A DNA stretch of 64,000 nucleotides, taken from Pseudomonas sp. Choline-02u-1 (GTDB lineage Bacteria > Pseudomonadota > Gammaproteobacteria > Pseudomonadales > Pseudomonadaceae). Below the pieces are notes generated by a model that made no database searches, was not told where the DNA came from, and worked only from the letters and a program-made list of their open reading frames with translations. Below, one piece after another: positions 46,373 to 55,910 of the stretch (position 1 is the stretch's first letter; each line of letters begins with the position of its first letter). Location of the stretch: NCBI RefSeq assembly GCF_002836515.1, contig NZ_PJBC01000002.1, positions 62,001 to 126,000 on the forward strand. Reading direction: 5' to 3'. The position numbers and the translations under genes were made by a program.

Positions 46373-47119
46373 ATGGATTTTCTGTTGTACCTGTTGTTCG
46401 GCGCTGCCCTTGGCACCTTGGGCGGGATCTTTGGCATCGGCGGTGGCTTGATTGCGATTCCTTTGCTCGGCGTTTGGTTCGGCCTCGATCAGCAGATCGC
46501 CCAAGGCACGGCGCTGGTGATGGTGGTGCCCAACGTGATGCTGGCGCTGTGGCGTTATCACCAGCGCAATCGCATCGAGTTGCGCCATGCGCTGCCGCTG
46601 GCGGTGATGGGTTTTTGCTTCGCCTGGCTCGGCTCGATCTGGGCGGTGGGCATCGATGCGCAAACCATGCGCATCGGGTTTGTCGCCTTTCTGGTGGCGC
46701 TGTCGGCGTACAACCTGCTGAAAATGTTCGGCCCGCGGCCAGCACCGACCGCCCAAATGCGCCATTCGTGGCCATGGCTGGGCGTGCTCGGCGCGGCGTC
46801 AGGAACCATGGGCGGCTTGTTCGGCGTGGGGGGCGCAGTGGTCGCCACGCCGGTGCTGACCAGCCTGTTCGGCACTACCCAAGTGGTCGCTCAGGGCTTG
46901 TCCCTGGCGCTGGCCCTGCCGAGTACCGGCGTGACGCTGGTGACTTATGCGGTACACCACGAAGTCGACTGGATGATCGGCTTGCCGCTGGCGCTTGGCG
47001 GTCTGGCCAGCATCAGTTGGGGCGTGAAAGTTGCCCACGCGATGCCGGAAAAACTCCTGCGTGGGCTGTTCTGCGGCTTCCTCGTGCTGTGTGCGGTGAT
47101 GCTCGCGTTTAAAGTTTGA
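46373..47119 (+). CDS. TSUP (TauE/SafE) family permease
   Basis: This membrane protein of about 248 residues is built of two similar halves, each opening with GxxxGxxGGxFGxGGG-like text (GTLGGIFGIGGGLIAIPLL and GTMGGLFGVGGAVVATPVL) and about eight helices. The family exports or imports sulfonates and other small anions. The gene is divergent from the LysR gene 45304-46260 and its end overlaps the next, convergent LysR gene by 11 bases. GTG 46370 is an alternative start. Confidence 0.9.
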   Translation: MDFLLYLLFGAALGTLGGIFGIGGGLIAIPLLGVWFGLDQQIAQGTALVMVVPNVMLALWRYHQRNRIELRHALPLAVMGFCFAWLGSIWAVGIDAQTMRIGFVAFLVALSAYNLLKMFGPRPAPTAQMRHSWPWLGVLGAASGTMGGLFGVGGAVVATPVLTSLFGTTQVVAQGLSLALALPSTGVTLVTYAVHHEVDWMIGLPLALGGLASISWGVKVAHAMPEKLLRGLFCGFLVLCAVMLAFKV

Positions 47120-47990
47120 AGCCCTCGACGATGTGCTCGGCCAGGCATTCAGTGATCGGCGACGGGTTGTTCAGGTTGCGGATCAGCATGATGCTGGCCT
47201 CGGGCAGCAACGGCAGGTCTTCGGCGGTGCCAAGAATGCGCATGTCCGGAGTGATCAGGCTCTCCAGTTGCGCGGTGATCGCCAGCCCCGCGCTGACCAC
47301 GGCCATCAGCGCCGACAGGCTGCTGCTGTTGTAGGCGATGCGGTAATCGCGGCCCATCGCGTCCAGCGCATTGCACGCCCACAAGCGGCAGAAGCAGTCG
47401 CTGTTGAACATCGCCAGGGGTAACGGCGTCTGCTCGTGGGCACTGAAATTCTGCGCCTCGGCCCACACAAAGCGCTCCTTGCGCAGCAACTGGCCGATCT
47501 CGTTGCCCGGTTCACGGGTGACGATCGACAAGTCCAGATCGGTGCGCTGCAGCAACTGTTTGCTCGACTCGCAATGCACTTCGATCTGGATCAGCGGATA
47601 AAACTGCGCAAACCGCGACAGGATCCCCGGCAGAAAGCGCATCACATAATCATCCGGCGTGCCGATGCGCACGGTGCCGACCATGTGCGGCTCACGCAAG
47701 GTATTGAACACCTCACTGTGCAGTTTGAGAATGCGCCGCGCATAGCCGAGCAACACCTGGCCTTCAGCGGTCAGTCGCACCTGACGGCCATCGCGCTCGA
47801 ACAACTGGCGCTGCAACACGTCTTCTTCCAGGCGTTTCATCTGCATGCTCACCGCCGACTGAGTGCGGTTGACCATCTCGCCGGCACGGGTGAAACCACC
47901 CTGGTCGGCGATCGCAACGAAGGTACGCAGGACATCGGTATCGATACTGGGGTAGGCGGACAATTGATGAATCTCCGTGATGCATGCCAT
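47109..47990 (-). CDS. LysR-type transcriptional regulator
   Basis: The 293-residue regulator has an HTH at its start (IDTDVLRTFVAIADQGGFTRAGEMVNRTQSAVSMQMKRLEE) and an effector domain with VRIGTPDDYVMRFLPGIL. A longer frame to 48056 exists, but ATG 47990 fits the family alignment. It is divergent from the DUF1127 gene, which starts 71 bases away, so it may regulate that gene; effector unknown. Confidence 0.93.
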   Translation of the reverse strand: MACITEIHQLSAYPSIDTDVLRTFVAIADQGGFTRAGEMVNRTQSAVSMQMKRLEEDVLQRQLFERDGRQVRLTAEGQVLLGYARRILKLHSEVFNTLREPHMVGTVRIGTPDDYVMRFLPGILSRFAQFYPLIQIEVHCESSKQLLQRTDLDLSIVTREPGNEIGQLLRKERFVWAEAQNFSAHEQTPLPLAMFNSDCFCRLWACNALDAMGRDYRIAYNSSSLSALMAVVSAGLAITAQLESLITPDMRILGTAEDLPLLPEASIMLIRNLNNPSPITECLAEHIVEGFKL

Positions 47991-48060
47991 CAGAAACATT
48001 CGTTGGATTGATCTTAGCGCCGGGACGAGACTTGAGCCATCCACAAAAGGAGGCAAGACG

Positions 48061-48282
48061 ATGAAAGGTCAAAGAGAGTATGTGAACGAAGAACAGCTGT
48101 CGGGCCACGGCCATATCGTGTCCGATCTGCTGCACAAATTCAGTCGTTGGTACGAACTGCACCGTGAACGGGAAATGCTCGCCGGCCTCAGCGACGAGGC
48201 GTTGAAGGACATCGGCATCAGCCGCGCCGATGTCGAACATGAAACCGTGCGGCCGTTCTGGGACGACCCGATGCATAAATGA
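48061..48282 (+). CDS. DUF1127 small protein (73 aa)
   Basis: The protein ends with the DUF1127 pattern: LLHKFSRWYELHREREMLAG, LSDEALKDIGISRADVE. Small DUF1127 proteins are RNA-binding or stress/metabolic modulators in several proteobacteria; function is not known here. The start has AAGGAGG a few bases upstream, a near-perfect Shine-Dalgarno, which suggests strong expression. It is divergent from a LysR gene. Confidence 0.88.
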   Translation: MKGQREYVNEEQLSGHGHIVSDLLHKFSRWYELHREREMLAGLSDEALKDIGISRADVEHETVRPFWDDPMHK

Positions 48283-48346
48283 TGAGGCTATTGCTACACA
48301 AACCCCTTTCAGGTGAGGTAGGTTGCGAGCAGACATGGAGGAATAA

Positions 48347-49582
48347 ATGCCCGCGACAGTGTCCTTTTCCCTCAAACAGGCGCGACGTCTGGCGCTGGCT
48401 GCCCAAGGGTTCAACGGGCGCCAGCCGCCAACCGTTACCGCCAACCATCTCAACCGGCTGATCGAACGGCTGGGCCTGCTGCAAATCGATTCCGTCAATG
48501 CCGTGGTGCGCTCGCACTACCTGCCGCTTTTTTCCCGTCTCGGTTCCTATTCTTTCGACTTGCTCGACCAGGCTGCCTGGAGTTCGGGGCGCCGGCGCAC
48601 GTTGTTCGAATACTGGGGCCATGAAGCTTCGTTGTTGCCGCTGTCGATGTATCCGTTGCTGGGCTGGCGCATGCAGCGGGCCAGACGCGGCGAGGGCATC
48701 TATCAGCAATTGGCGAAGTTCGGTCGCGAACAGCGAGAGACGATTCGCCGCGTGCTGGCATCGGTCGAACAGCAGGGCGCCTTGGGCGCCGGCAGTCTGT
48801 CGACTCGCGAAGACAAGGCTGGGCCGTGGTGGGACTGGAGTGCGGAAAAGCTTGCGCTGGAATGGTTGTTCGCTGCCGGTGAAGTGACCGTGGCCGGGCG
48901 ACGCGGGTTTGAGCGTTTGTACGATTTACCGGAGCGGGTGATACCCGCGGCGATCCTGCAGCAGCCGATGCCGGATGAGGCCGAGGCGCAACGCGGCCTG
49001 TTGCTGCATGCGGCGGGGGCATTGGGCGTCGGCACGGAAAAAGACCTGCGCGATTATTTCCGCTTGAGCCCGGCGGATGCGCGGCCGCGTCTGGCTGAAC
49101 TGGTCGAGGCGGGGCAGTTGCAGATGTGCGAAGTCGGCGATTGGCGGCAGATCGCTTATTGCCTGCCGGAGCCCAAAGTGCCGCGCAGGGTTACTGCCAG
49201 TGCGCTGTTGTCGCCGTTCGACTCGTTGATCTGGGAACGCAGCCGCACCGAGCGGCTGTTCGATTTCCGCTATCGCCTGGAGATTTACACACCGCAGCCC
49301 AAGCGGGTTTACGGCTATTACGTGCTGCCGTTTTTGCACAACGAACGGATCGCCGCGCGAGTCGATCTGCGCGGCGAGCGAGCGGCGGGGCAGTTGGCGG
49401 TGCATGCGGTGCACGAGGAAGAAGCCGGGCTGGACGAGGAGGGCATGCTGGCGCTGGCCGCGAACCTGCAGCGGATGGCGCAGTGGCTCGGAATGGCCCG
49501 GGTGCAGTTGAATTGTCAGCGCGAGAGTGCGGCTCGGCTGAGGCTGGCATTGGCGCAAGTGGATGGCGCCGGCACCCTGTAG
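48347..49582 (+). CDS. YcaQ-like winged-helix protein (HTH_42 family)
   Basis: This 411-residue protein of the YcaQ/AlkX type has FSLKQARRLALAAQGF, LIERLGLLQIDSVNAVVRSHYLPLFSRLG, FEYWGHEASLLPLS and RVTASALLSPFDSLIWERSR. E. coli YcaQ removes interstrand crosslink adducts from DNA; the matching role here is an inference from family. The stop codon TAG (49580-49582) lies inside an inverted repeat, so the repeat supplies the end of the gene. Confidence 0.88.
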   Translation: MPATVSFSLKQARRLALAAQGFNGRQPPTVTANHLNRLIERLGLLQIDSVNAVVRSHYLPLFSRLGSYSFDLLDQAAWSSGRRRTLFEYWGHEASLLPLSMYPLLGWRMQRARRGEGIYQQLAKFGREQRETIRRVLASVEQQGALGAGSLSTREDKAGPWWDWSAEKLALEWLFAAGEVTVAGRRGFERLYDLPERVIPAAILQQPMPDEAEAQRGLLLHAAGALGVGTEKDLRDYFRLSPADARPRLAELVEAGQLQMCEVGDWRQIAYCLPEPKVPRRVTASALLSPFDSLIWERSRTERLFDFRYRLEIYTPQPKRVYGYYVLPFLHNERIAARVDLRGERAAGQLAVHAVHEEEAGLDEEGMLALAANLQRMAQWLGMARVQLNCQRESAARLRLALAQVDGAGTL

Positions 49583-49655
49583 GAGCTGCCGAAGGCTGCG
49601 ATCTTTTGATCTTGTTTTGAAGATCAAAAGATCGCAGCCTTCGGCAGCTCCTACA
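49578..49655. repeat. Inverted repeat, TGTAGGAGCTGCCGAAGGCTGCG type
   Basis: Near-perfect hairpin: TGTAGGAGCTGCCGAAGGCTGC then GATCTTTTGATC and its mirror image ending CAGCTCCTACA. It has the same arms as the element at 51939-52024. It lies between convergent genes and could act as a terminator. Confidence 0.9.
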
Positions 49656-49666
49656 CGGGGTGCGGT

Positions 49667-51013
49667 CTAGCGCCGGACCTGCTTCAACGTTTCGGCAATC
49701 AAAAACGCCAATTCCAGCGACTGGTCAGCATTCATCCGTGGGTCGCAGTGGGTGTGATAGCGATCGGACAAGCCATCCTCGGTAATCGGCCGTGCGCCGC
49801 CGATGCACTCGGTGACGTTCTGTCCGGTCATCTCGATGTGAATGCCGCCGGCATAGCTGCCTTCCGCTTCGTGCACCTGAAAGAACTGCTTCACTTCACC
49901 AAGGATCTGCGCAAAGTCGCGGGTCTTGTGGCCGCTACTGGCCTTGATGGTGTTGCCGTGCATCGGATCGCAGCTCCAGAGAACTTGTTTGCCTTCACGC
50001 TGCACCGCGCGGATCAGCGCCGGCAAGTGATCGCCGACCTTGTTCGCACCCATCCGCGCAATCAGGTTCAAGCGGCCAGGATCGTTGTCCGGGTTGAGCA
50101 CGTCGATCAGGCGAATCAGGTCATCGGGGTTCATGCTCGGGCCGACCTTGACGCCGATCGGGTTGTTCACCCCGCGCAAGAATTCGACATGCGCGCCGTC
50201 GAGCTGGCGGGTGCGGTCGCCGATCCACAGCATGTGCGCCGAGCAATCGTAGTAATCGTTGGTCAGGCTGTCGCGGCGCACGAAGGCTTCTTCGTAGTTC
50301 AGCAGCAACGCTTCGTGGGCGGTGAAGAAACTGGTTTCGCGCAGTTGCGGCGAGCTGTCCATGCCGCAGGCGCGCATGAACGCCAGGGTTTCATCGATAC
50401 GATCAGCGAGGTGGCTGTACTTTTCGGCCAGCGCCGAGTTGGCGATGAAATCCAGATTCCATTTGTGCACCTGATGCAGGTCGGCAAAACCGCCCTGAGC
50501 AAAGGCGCGCAGCAGGTTCAGGGTCGCGGTGGACTGGTGATAGGACTGCAGCAAACGCTCCGGATCCGGCACGCGGCTCTTTTCATTGAAGCCGATGCCG
50601 TTGACGATGTCGCCGCGATAGGCAGGCAGCGTCACGCCGGCAATGGTTTCGTCATTGGCCGAACGCGGCTTGGCGAACTGGCCGGCCATGCGCCCGACCT
50701 TGACCACCGGGCAGCCGGCGGCAAAGGTCATGACGATCGCCATTTGCAGCAACACTTTGAAGGTGTCGCGGATCTTCGCGGCGGAAAATTCGGCGAAGCT
50801 TTCCGCGCAATCGCCGCCCTGCAACAGGAACGCGCGGCCCTGCGTGACTTCGGCAAACTGCCGGCGCAGCTCGCGCGCTTCGCCGGCGAACACCAGCGGC
50901 GGATAGCTGGCCAGGGTCTGCTCGACCTGGTGCAGGTGGGCAGCGTCGGGGTATTGCGGTTGTTGCTGGATCGGCAGGGCGCGCCAGCTGTCAGGGCTCC
51001 ACGGTTGGCTCAT
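49667..51013 (-). CDS. 3-deoxy-7-phosphoheptulonate synthase, class II
   Basis: The 448-residue class II enzyme begins [19 protein letters not shown] and has [22 protein letters not shown] (metal-site Cys), [15 protein letters not shown]-like [12 protein letters not shown] and [18 protein letters not shown]. It performs the same step as the type I enzyme at 34500-35576 but by an unrelated sequence; class II forms are often linked to secondary metabolism as well as aromatic synthesis. ATG 51013 gives the family length; the frame extends to 51154 in non-conserved sequence. Confidence 0.96.
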   Translation of the reverse strand: MSQPWSPDSWRALPIQQQPQYPDAAHLHQVEQTLASYPPLVFAGEARELRRQFAEVTQGRAFLLQGGDCAESFAEFSAAKIRDTFKVLLQMAIVMTFAAGCPVVKVGRMAGQFAKPRSANDETIAGVTLPAYRGDIVNGIGFNEKSRVPDPERLLQSYHQSTATLNLLRAFAQGGFADLHQVHKWNLDFIANSALAEKYSHLADRIDETLAFMRACGMDSSPQLRETSFFTAHEALLLNYEEAFVRRDSLTNDYYDCSAHMLWIGDRTRQLDGAHVEFLRGVNNPIGVKVGPSMNPDDLIRLIDVLNPDNDPGRLNLIARMGANKVGDHLPALIRAVQREGKQVLWSCDPMHGNTIKASSGHKTRDFAQILGEVKQFFQVHEAEGSYAGGIHIEMTGQNVTECIGGARPITEDGLSDRYHTHCDPRMNADQSLELAFLIAETLKQVRR

Positions 51014-51165
51014 CACGGTCTCGAAGTTTGATACGCAGGGGAGCGCCATGTTAGCAGCAATTAGTGCGTGACCTGTTCCCGCCCCATCGCCGACAATCGC
51101 CGCTTTGCCACGGCACCACAGCGGTGCCATCGCGTCACCGCGCCCGGTGACCATCAGGAGACAAA

Positions 51166-51921
51166 ATGACTGAGGAGCGCGTCGAGCATCTGCTCGCCGA
51201 AGTACAGGATGAGTTCGGCGTGATTCGCGTGCTGGAAGTGGCCGATTACCGCTTTCTCGAGTTCGGCGATGCGATCGAGCAGAGCTGCGTGTTCACTGCC
51301 GACCCGAGCTGGCTGGAGTACGACTACACCCGCGCCATGTTGATTGGCGCGCTGTGCCACGAGCAGCCGGAGAGCGCGCTGTTTCTCGGTTTGGGTGCTG
51401 GCACGCTGACCCAGGCTTGTCTCAGGTTTCTGCCACTGGAAGACGTCGAGGCCATTGAATTGCGTCCGGATGTGCCGCGCCTGGCCATTGAATACCTGGG
51501 CCTGGACGATGACCCGCGGCTGTACATTCGGGTTGGTGATGCGCTGGAGTTGCTGCCGACGGCAGAGCCGGCGGATCTGATTTTCGTCGACTTGTATACC
51601 GACGTCGGGCCGGGCGTCGGGCATCTGGCCTGGAGCTTTCTCGGCGATTGTCAAAAGCGCCTGAATCCGGGCGGCTGGCTGGTGATCAACCAGTGGGCCA
51701 CCGATGACGGCAAGCCGTTGGGCGCGGCGTTGTTGCGCGGGCTCTATCACCGGCACTACTGGGAGCTGCCGGTGAAGGAGGGCAATGTGATTCTGATTGT
51801 CCCGGCGGACCTCGACCAGGCGCTGGACAGGCAGGCGCTGACGCGAAGGGCCGAAGCGCTGGCGCCGCAGTTGGGGTATTCGTTGCAGTCGTTGATCAAC
51901 TGTATTCGGCCAGCAACCTGA
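51166..51921 (+). CDS. Spermidine-synthase-fold methyltransferase-like protein
   Basis: The 251-residue protein has a Rossmann SAM-binding core: [16 protein letters not shown], then [20 protein letters not shown] and [14 protein letters not shown], like spermidine synthase. The polyamine-site residues are not clearly conserved, so it could be a paralogue with another substrate. It starts 12 bases beyond the class II DAHP synthase upstream frame, divergently. Confidence 0.85.
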   Translation: MTEERVEHLLAEVQDEFGVIRVLEVADYRFLEFGDAIEQSCVFTADPSWLEYDYTRAMLIGALCHEQPESALFLGLGAGTLTQACLRFLPLEDVEAIELRPDVPRLAIEYLGLDDDPRLYIRVGDALELLPTAEPADLIFVDLYTDVGPGVGHLAWSFLGDCQKRLNPGGWLVINQWATDDGKPLGAALLRGLYHRHYWELPVKEGNVILIVPADLDQALDRQALTRRAEALAPQLGYSLQSLINCIRPAT

Positions 51922-51938
51922 GTGGCTGATTCGTTCAC

Positions 51939-52024
51939 TGTAGGAGCTGCCGAAGGCTGCGATCTTTTGATTCTGATCTTAAAAAAACAAGATCAAAAGA
52001 TCGCAGCCTTCGGCAGCTCCTACA
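51939..52024. repeat. Inverted repeat, second copy of the TGTAGGAGCTGCC type
   Basis: Arms TGTAGGAGCTGCCGAAGGCTGCGATCTTTTGAT and its reverse complement, around a short A-rich loop (TTAAAAAAACAA). The arms match those of the copy at 49578-49655. It lies between convergent genes. Confidence 0.9.
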
Positions 52025-52037
52025 GGGGGGGCACTCA

Positions 52038-52829
52038 TCAGAGGCCTTTGAAGACCCCTGGCCGCCGCTCCACCAACGACCGCACCCCCTCCCTGGCATC
52101 TTCAGTGGCGAGCAGCTTCTTTACCAACGCCGGTAACGCCTGAGCCGCCGCCGTCTCCCCCTCATAGCGCGCCTGTCGCGCCGACAGCAATGTCGCCTGC
52201 ACTCCGAGCGGCGCCTGCCGGGCAATCCGCTCTGCCAGCTCGATCGCCCTTGGCATCAGGTCTTCACTGGCCATCACTTCCTGCACCAGTCCCAGATGCA
52301 ACGCATCGTGGGCATCGAACTCATCGCCGGTGAGCAACCAGCGCATCGCATTACCCCAACCGGCGATCTGTTGAAAGCGTAAAGTCGCCCCGCCAAATGG
52401 AAAGACCCCACGCTGCACTTCCATCTGCGCGAAGCGGGTATTGCTCGCACACAGGTTGATATCCGCCGCCAGCATCAGCTCGATGCCAATGGTCAGGCAG
52501 TAACCCTGAGCGGCGACAATCACCGGTTTGCTCACCCGTGGCCCGACGAATACGCCCCACGGATCGCAACCGCCGGTCGGAACCTGCCAGCCTTCGGCCA
52601 ACGCCGCGCTGGCATTGACCAGATCGAGCCCGCTGGTGAAATGCTCGCCGTGGCCAAACACCACGGCCACCCGCGCCTCGTTGTCGGCCTCGAACTCGCC
52701 GTAGGCCAGGCTCAGGTCGTCGAGCAGGTCGAGATCGAAGGCGTTGCGCTTGGCCGCCCGATCAAGGCCGATCAGGTGCACGTGACCACGACGTTCACGG
52801 CTGACGCGGCCGGCGCAGGGCTGATTCAT
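52038..52829 (-). CDS. Enoyl-CoA hydratase/isomerase family protein
   Basis: This crotonase-fold protein of 263 residues has GLDRAAKRNAFDLDLLDDLSLAY, the oxyanion-hole sequences VFGHGEHFTSGLDLVNA and GYCLTIGIELMLAADI, and AMRWLLTGDEFDAHDALHLGLV. The catalytic Glu pair of hydratases is not obvious at the usual place, so it may be an isomerase-type member. ATG 52829 is chosen; further upstream is the leader of the helicase gene. Confidence 0.9.
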   Translation of the reverse strand: MNQPCAGRVSRERRGHVHLIGLDRAAKRNAFDLDLLDDLSLAYGEFEADNEARVAVVFGHGEHFTSGLDLVNASAALAEGWQVPTGGCDPWGVFVGPRVSKPVIVAAQGYCLTIGIELMLAADINLCASNTRFAQMEVQRGVFPFGGATLRFQQIAGWGNAMRWLLTGDEFDAHDALHLGLVQEVMASEDLMPRAIELAERIARQAPLGVQATLLSARQARYEGETAAAQALPALVKKLLATEDAREGVRSLVERRPGVFKGL

Positions 52830-53215
52830 GGCGAAATCCTCAAGCGGGAAGAGCGCAGGCGCGGCGCTTTGCCGCAGTTTGGTGAAACGTTTAAGTGTCA
52901 TCGCCCGCAGGGCCGGGCCTTTGCAAAATAGACCGTCGCGCGAGTATCCGCAAAAGCCCATTACACGGCGGTGACACACGGATTACGTCGATAAAAAAAG
53001 CTCCCTTTTCGGGCGAAATCCGGTATAGTGCGCGCCGGCCTTTAACCGGGCCGCGTTTAGGTAGCGCAATTTCCCGAAGTCAGCTTCGGCTGCACGTCCG
53101 CACTGCGGGCTCTTCCTTGACGATTCTTTTCCATTCATTCGTTTTCGCAAATCCCCGCCGACAAAGCTGCCAGGGCGACTCTTGAGTCTCAACACGGCAT
53201 GCGCAGCTTTGGAGC

Positions 53216-53251
53216 ATGGGTCTTTGCGGATGCACTTAGAGGCAGACCCAT
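53216..53251 (+). promoter_or_regulatory. Hairpin over the deaD start codon (possible RNA switch)
   Basis: ATGGGTCT (53216-53223) pairs perfectly with AGACCCAT (53244-53251), and the second arm contains the ATG of the helicase gene. The 20-base loop holds the purine-rich ribosome-binding sequence TTAGAGGC. A likely -10 (TATAGT, about 53022) would give a leader of more than 200 bases. A temperature- or helicase-sensitive control of translation is inferred. Confidence 0.5.
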
Positions 53252-54923
53252 GACCCAGGAAACCGGCGGATTCGCCGCTTTTAATCTCAACCCGAATATT
53301 CTTGCAGCCGTCGCAGCGACCGGCTACGAAGAGCCTTCGGCGATTCAGCAGCAATCGATCCCGATCATCATGGCCGGCCAGGACATGATTGGCCAGGCGC
53401 AAACCGGTACCGGTAAAACCGCCGCGTTCGCACTGCCTATTCTGCACCGCATCGATCCTGCCAAGCGCGAACCGCAAGCCCTGATCCTGGCGCCGACCCG
53501 AGAGTTGGCGCTGCAAGTAGCAACCGCTTTTGAAACCTACGCCAAGCAAATGCCAGGCGTTACCGTCGTGGCTGTTTACGGCGGCGCGCCGATGGGCCCG
53601 CAACTCAAGGCAATCCGTAATGGCGCACAGATCGTTGTCGCCACCCCGGGTCGTCTGTGCGACCACCTGCGCCGCGATGAGAAAGTCCTGTCGACCGTTA
53701 ACCATCTGGTTCTCGACGAAGCTGACGAAATGTTGAAGCTGGGCTTCATGGATGACCTGGAAGTCATCTTCAAGGCTCTGCCAGCGACCCGTCAGACCGT
53801 ATTGTTCTCGGCGACCCTGCCGCAGTCGATCCGCGCCATTGCCGAACGCCACCTGCGCGATCCGCAACACGTCAAGATCCAGACCAAGACCCAGACCGTC
53901 ACCGCGATCGAACAGGCTCACCTGTTGGTTCACGCTGACCAGAAAACCTCGGCCGTGCTCAGCCTGCTGGAAGTCGAAGACTTCGACGCCCTGATCATGT
54001 TCGTGCGCACCAAGCAAGCGACCCTGGACCTGGCCAGCGCCCTCGACGCCAAAGGCTACAAAGCCGCCGCGTTGAACGGTGACATCGCCCAGAACCAGCG
54101 TGAGCGTGTTATCGACTCGCTCAAGGATGGCCGTCTGGACATCGTTGTCGCGACCGACGTTGCTGCCCGTGGTCTTGACGTTCCGCGCATCACTCACGTG
54201 TTCAACGTTGACATGCCGTACGACCCAGAGTCCTACGTACACCGTATCGGCCGTACCGGCCGTGCCGGTCGCGAAGGTCGTGCACTGCTGCTGGTGACTC
54301 CACGTGAGCGCCGTATGCTGCAAGTGATCGAGCGCGTAACCGGTCAGAAAGTTGCCGAAGTACGCCTGCCAGACGCTCAAGCCGTTCTCGATGCACGCAT
54401 CAAGAAACTGACCAACAGCTTGTCGCCGCTGGTCGCTGATGCCGAATCGACTCACGGTGAGCTGCTCGACCGTCTGACCGCCGACATCGGTTGCACCCCG
54501 CGCGCCCTGGCTGCTGCGCTGCTGCGCAAGGCCACCAACGGTCAAGCGCTGAACCTGGCGGCGATCGAGAAGGAACGTCCACTGGTGCCGAACAATGCAC
54601 CGCGTGGCGACCGTCCTGAGCGTTCCGGCGATCGTCCGGACCGCGGTGATCGCGAGCGTCGCGCGCCAATGCCTTTGGGCGAAGGTCGTGCTCGTTGCCG
54701 TACCGCGCTGGGTGCGCGTGATGGTATCGCTGCGAAAAACCTGCTGGGCGCCATCCTCAACGAAGGCGGTCTGGCCCGTGAAGCGATCGGTCGCATCCAG
54801 GTGCGTGACAGCTTCAGCCTCGTCGAACTGCCGGAAGAAGGTCTGGAAAAACTCCTGACCAAACTGAAGGACACCCGCGTGGCCGGCAAGCAGCTCAAAC
54901 TGCGTCGCTACCGCGAAGATTGA
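53250..54923 (+). CDS. deaD: DEAD-box RNA helicase, DeaD/CsdA type
   Basis: The 557-residue helicase has Q motif with FNLNPNILAAVAATGYEEPSAIQQQ, Walker A AQTGTGKT, DEAD, SAT, RGLDVP and HRIGRTGRAGR. It continues with an Arg/Asp-rich linker (RGDRPERSGDRPDRGDRERR) and a CsdA-type RNA-binding domain (RCRTALGARDGIAAKNLLGAI). It unwinds RNA in ribosome assembly and cold adaptation. The in-frame extension to 53199 lies upstream of the 36-base hairpin at the start codon and is not used. Confidence 0.96.
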   Translation: MTQETGGFAAFNLNPNILAAVAATGYEEPSAIQQQSIPIIMAGQDMIGQAQTGTGKTAAFALPILHRIDPAKREPQALILAPTRELALQVATAFETYAKQMPGVTVVAVYGGAPMGPQLKAIRNGAQIVVATPGRLCDHLRRDEKVLSTVNHLVLDEADEMLKLGFMDDLEVIFKALPATRQTVLFSATLPQSIRAIAERHLRDPQHVKIQTKTQTVTAIEQAHLLVHADQKTSAVLSLLEVEDFDALIMFVRTKQATLDLASALDAKGYKAAALNGDIAQNQRERVIDSLKDGRLDIVVATDVAARGLDVPRITHVFNVDMPYDPESYVHRIGRTGRAGREGRALLLVTPRERRMLQVIERVTGQKVAEVRLPDAQAVLDARIKKLTNSLSPLVADAESTHGELLDRLTADIGCTPRALAAALLRKATNGQALNLAAIEKERPLVPNNAPRGDRPERSGDRPDRGDRERRAPMPLGEGRARCRTALGARDGIAAKNLLGAILNEGGLAREAIGRIQVRDSFSLVELPEEGLEKLLTKLKDTRVAGKQLKLRRYRED

Positions 54924-54951
54924 TCCGCCCTTGGGCTGATTGATCGCAGAT

Positions 54952-54984
54952 AAAAAATCCCCGACTGGTTCGGGGATTTTTTTT
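54952..54984 (+). terminator. Terminator of deaD
   Basis: AAAATCCCCGA ... TCGGGGATTTT hairpin followed by a run of eight T. Confidence 0.9.
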
Positions 54985-55038
54985 GCCTGTTCATCGGGCT
55001 GCATAAACCCTATGGCAGCTGGCTTGCCAGCGATAACG

Positions 55039-55806
55039 TCAGCCGAAACGATAAATATCCATACCTAGCGCGCCCATCGTGAAACCCTGATGCGCCACGT
55101 TCAACTCACCGCCCGCACCCCGGGCAAAATACAACGGCAACAAATGCTCATCGCTCGGGTGGCTACGCACGGCATGCGGCGCCTGCTGGCGATAGTCATG
55201 CAGCGCCGTCTCATCGTCAGCGGCCAGCTTGTCGATCATCCAGTCACGAAACTCAAGTGCCCACGGTTCAATGCTTTCCGGGCCGGCATGCCAGTCCAGC
55301 TCGCGCAGGTTGTGAGTGATGCTGCCGGAGCCAATCAATAGAACGGCTTGTTCACGCAGGCTCGCCAGCGCACGGCCAACCCGTGTCTGCAGCGCCGGCC
55401 CGCCGCGACTTGGCAGCGAGACTTGCACCACCGCAATATCCGCCTGCGGATACATCAGTGACAGTGGCACCCACACGCCATGATCGAACGGTCGTTGCGG
55501 ATCGAGCCGCGCTGACAGGTCATTGGCGTTCAGCATTTGAGCCACTTCAGCGGCGAACGGCGGATTGCCCGGTGCCGGGTACTGAACCTCAAACAGCGCA
55601 CGGGGGAATCCGCCGAAGTCGTGCCAGGTTTCCGGGCGCGGGTGGCTGCTAACCAGCAACTCGTGGCTTTCCCAATGCGCCGAGACGATGACGATGGCTT
55701 TGGGGCGCGGCAGTTCAGCGGCCAGTCGCGCCAGTGCCGGGCCGCTGGCGCCCGGTTCCAGCGCAAGCATCGGTGAGCCGTGGGAGATAAACAGGCTGGG
55801 CAACAT
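55039..55806 (-). CDS. YgiD-like LigB-family dioxygenase
   Basis: The 255-residue protein has LFISHGSPMLAL, metal-site His-rich blocks (VSAHWESHELLVSSHPRPETWHDFGG), DHGVWVPLSLMYP, and LIGSGSITHNLRELDW. The layout is that of the 4,5-DOPA-extradiol-dioxygenase family, whose natural substrate in Pseudomonas is uncertain. It is transcribed alone. Confidence 0.9.
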   Translation of the reverse strand: MLPSLFISHGSPMLALEPGASGPALARLAAELPRPKAIVIVSAHWESHELLVSSHPRPETWHDFGGFPRALFEVQYPAPGNPPFAAEVAQMLNANDLSARLDPQRPFDHGVWVPLSLMYPQADIAVVQVSLPSRGGPALQTRVGRALASLREQAVLLIGSGSITHNLRELDWHAGPESIEPWALEFRDWMIDKLAADDETALHDYRQQAPHAVRSHPSDEHLLPLYFARGAGGELNVAHQGFTMGALGMDIYRFG

Positions 55807-55910
55807 GGACGGGCTCCTGAGTGATTATGATGAGCCATCTTCAGCCAGATCATCGATCTGAATCTAATATAAGTTCCTGCGGTTTTTCATCGGTTTTTCG
55901 GGAGTGATCC

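Noticed and set aside
53199..53249. N-terminal extension of the DeaD helicase
   Set aside because: The extra 17 residues lie in the leader, match no helicase and lack a ribosome-binding site.
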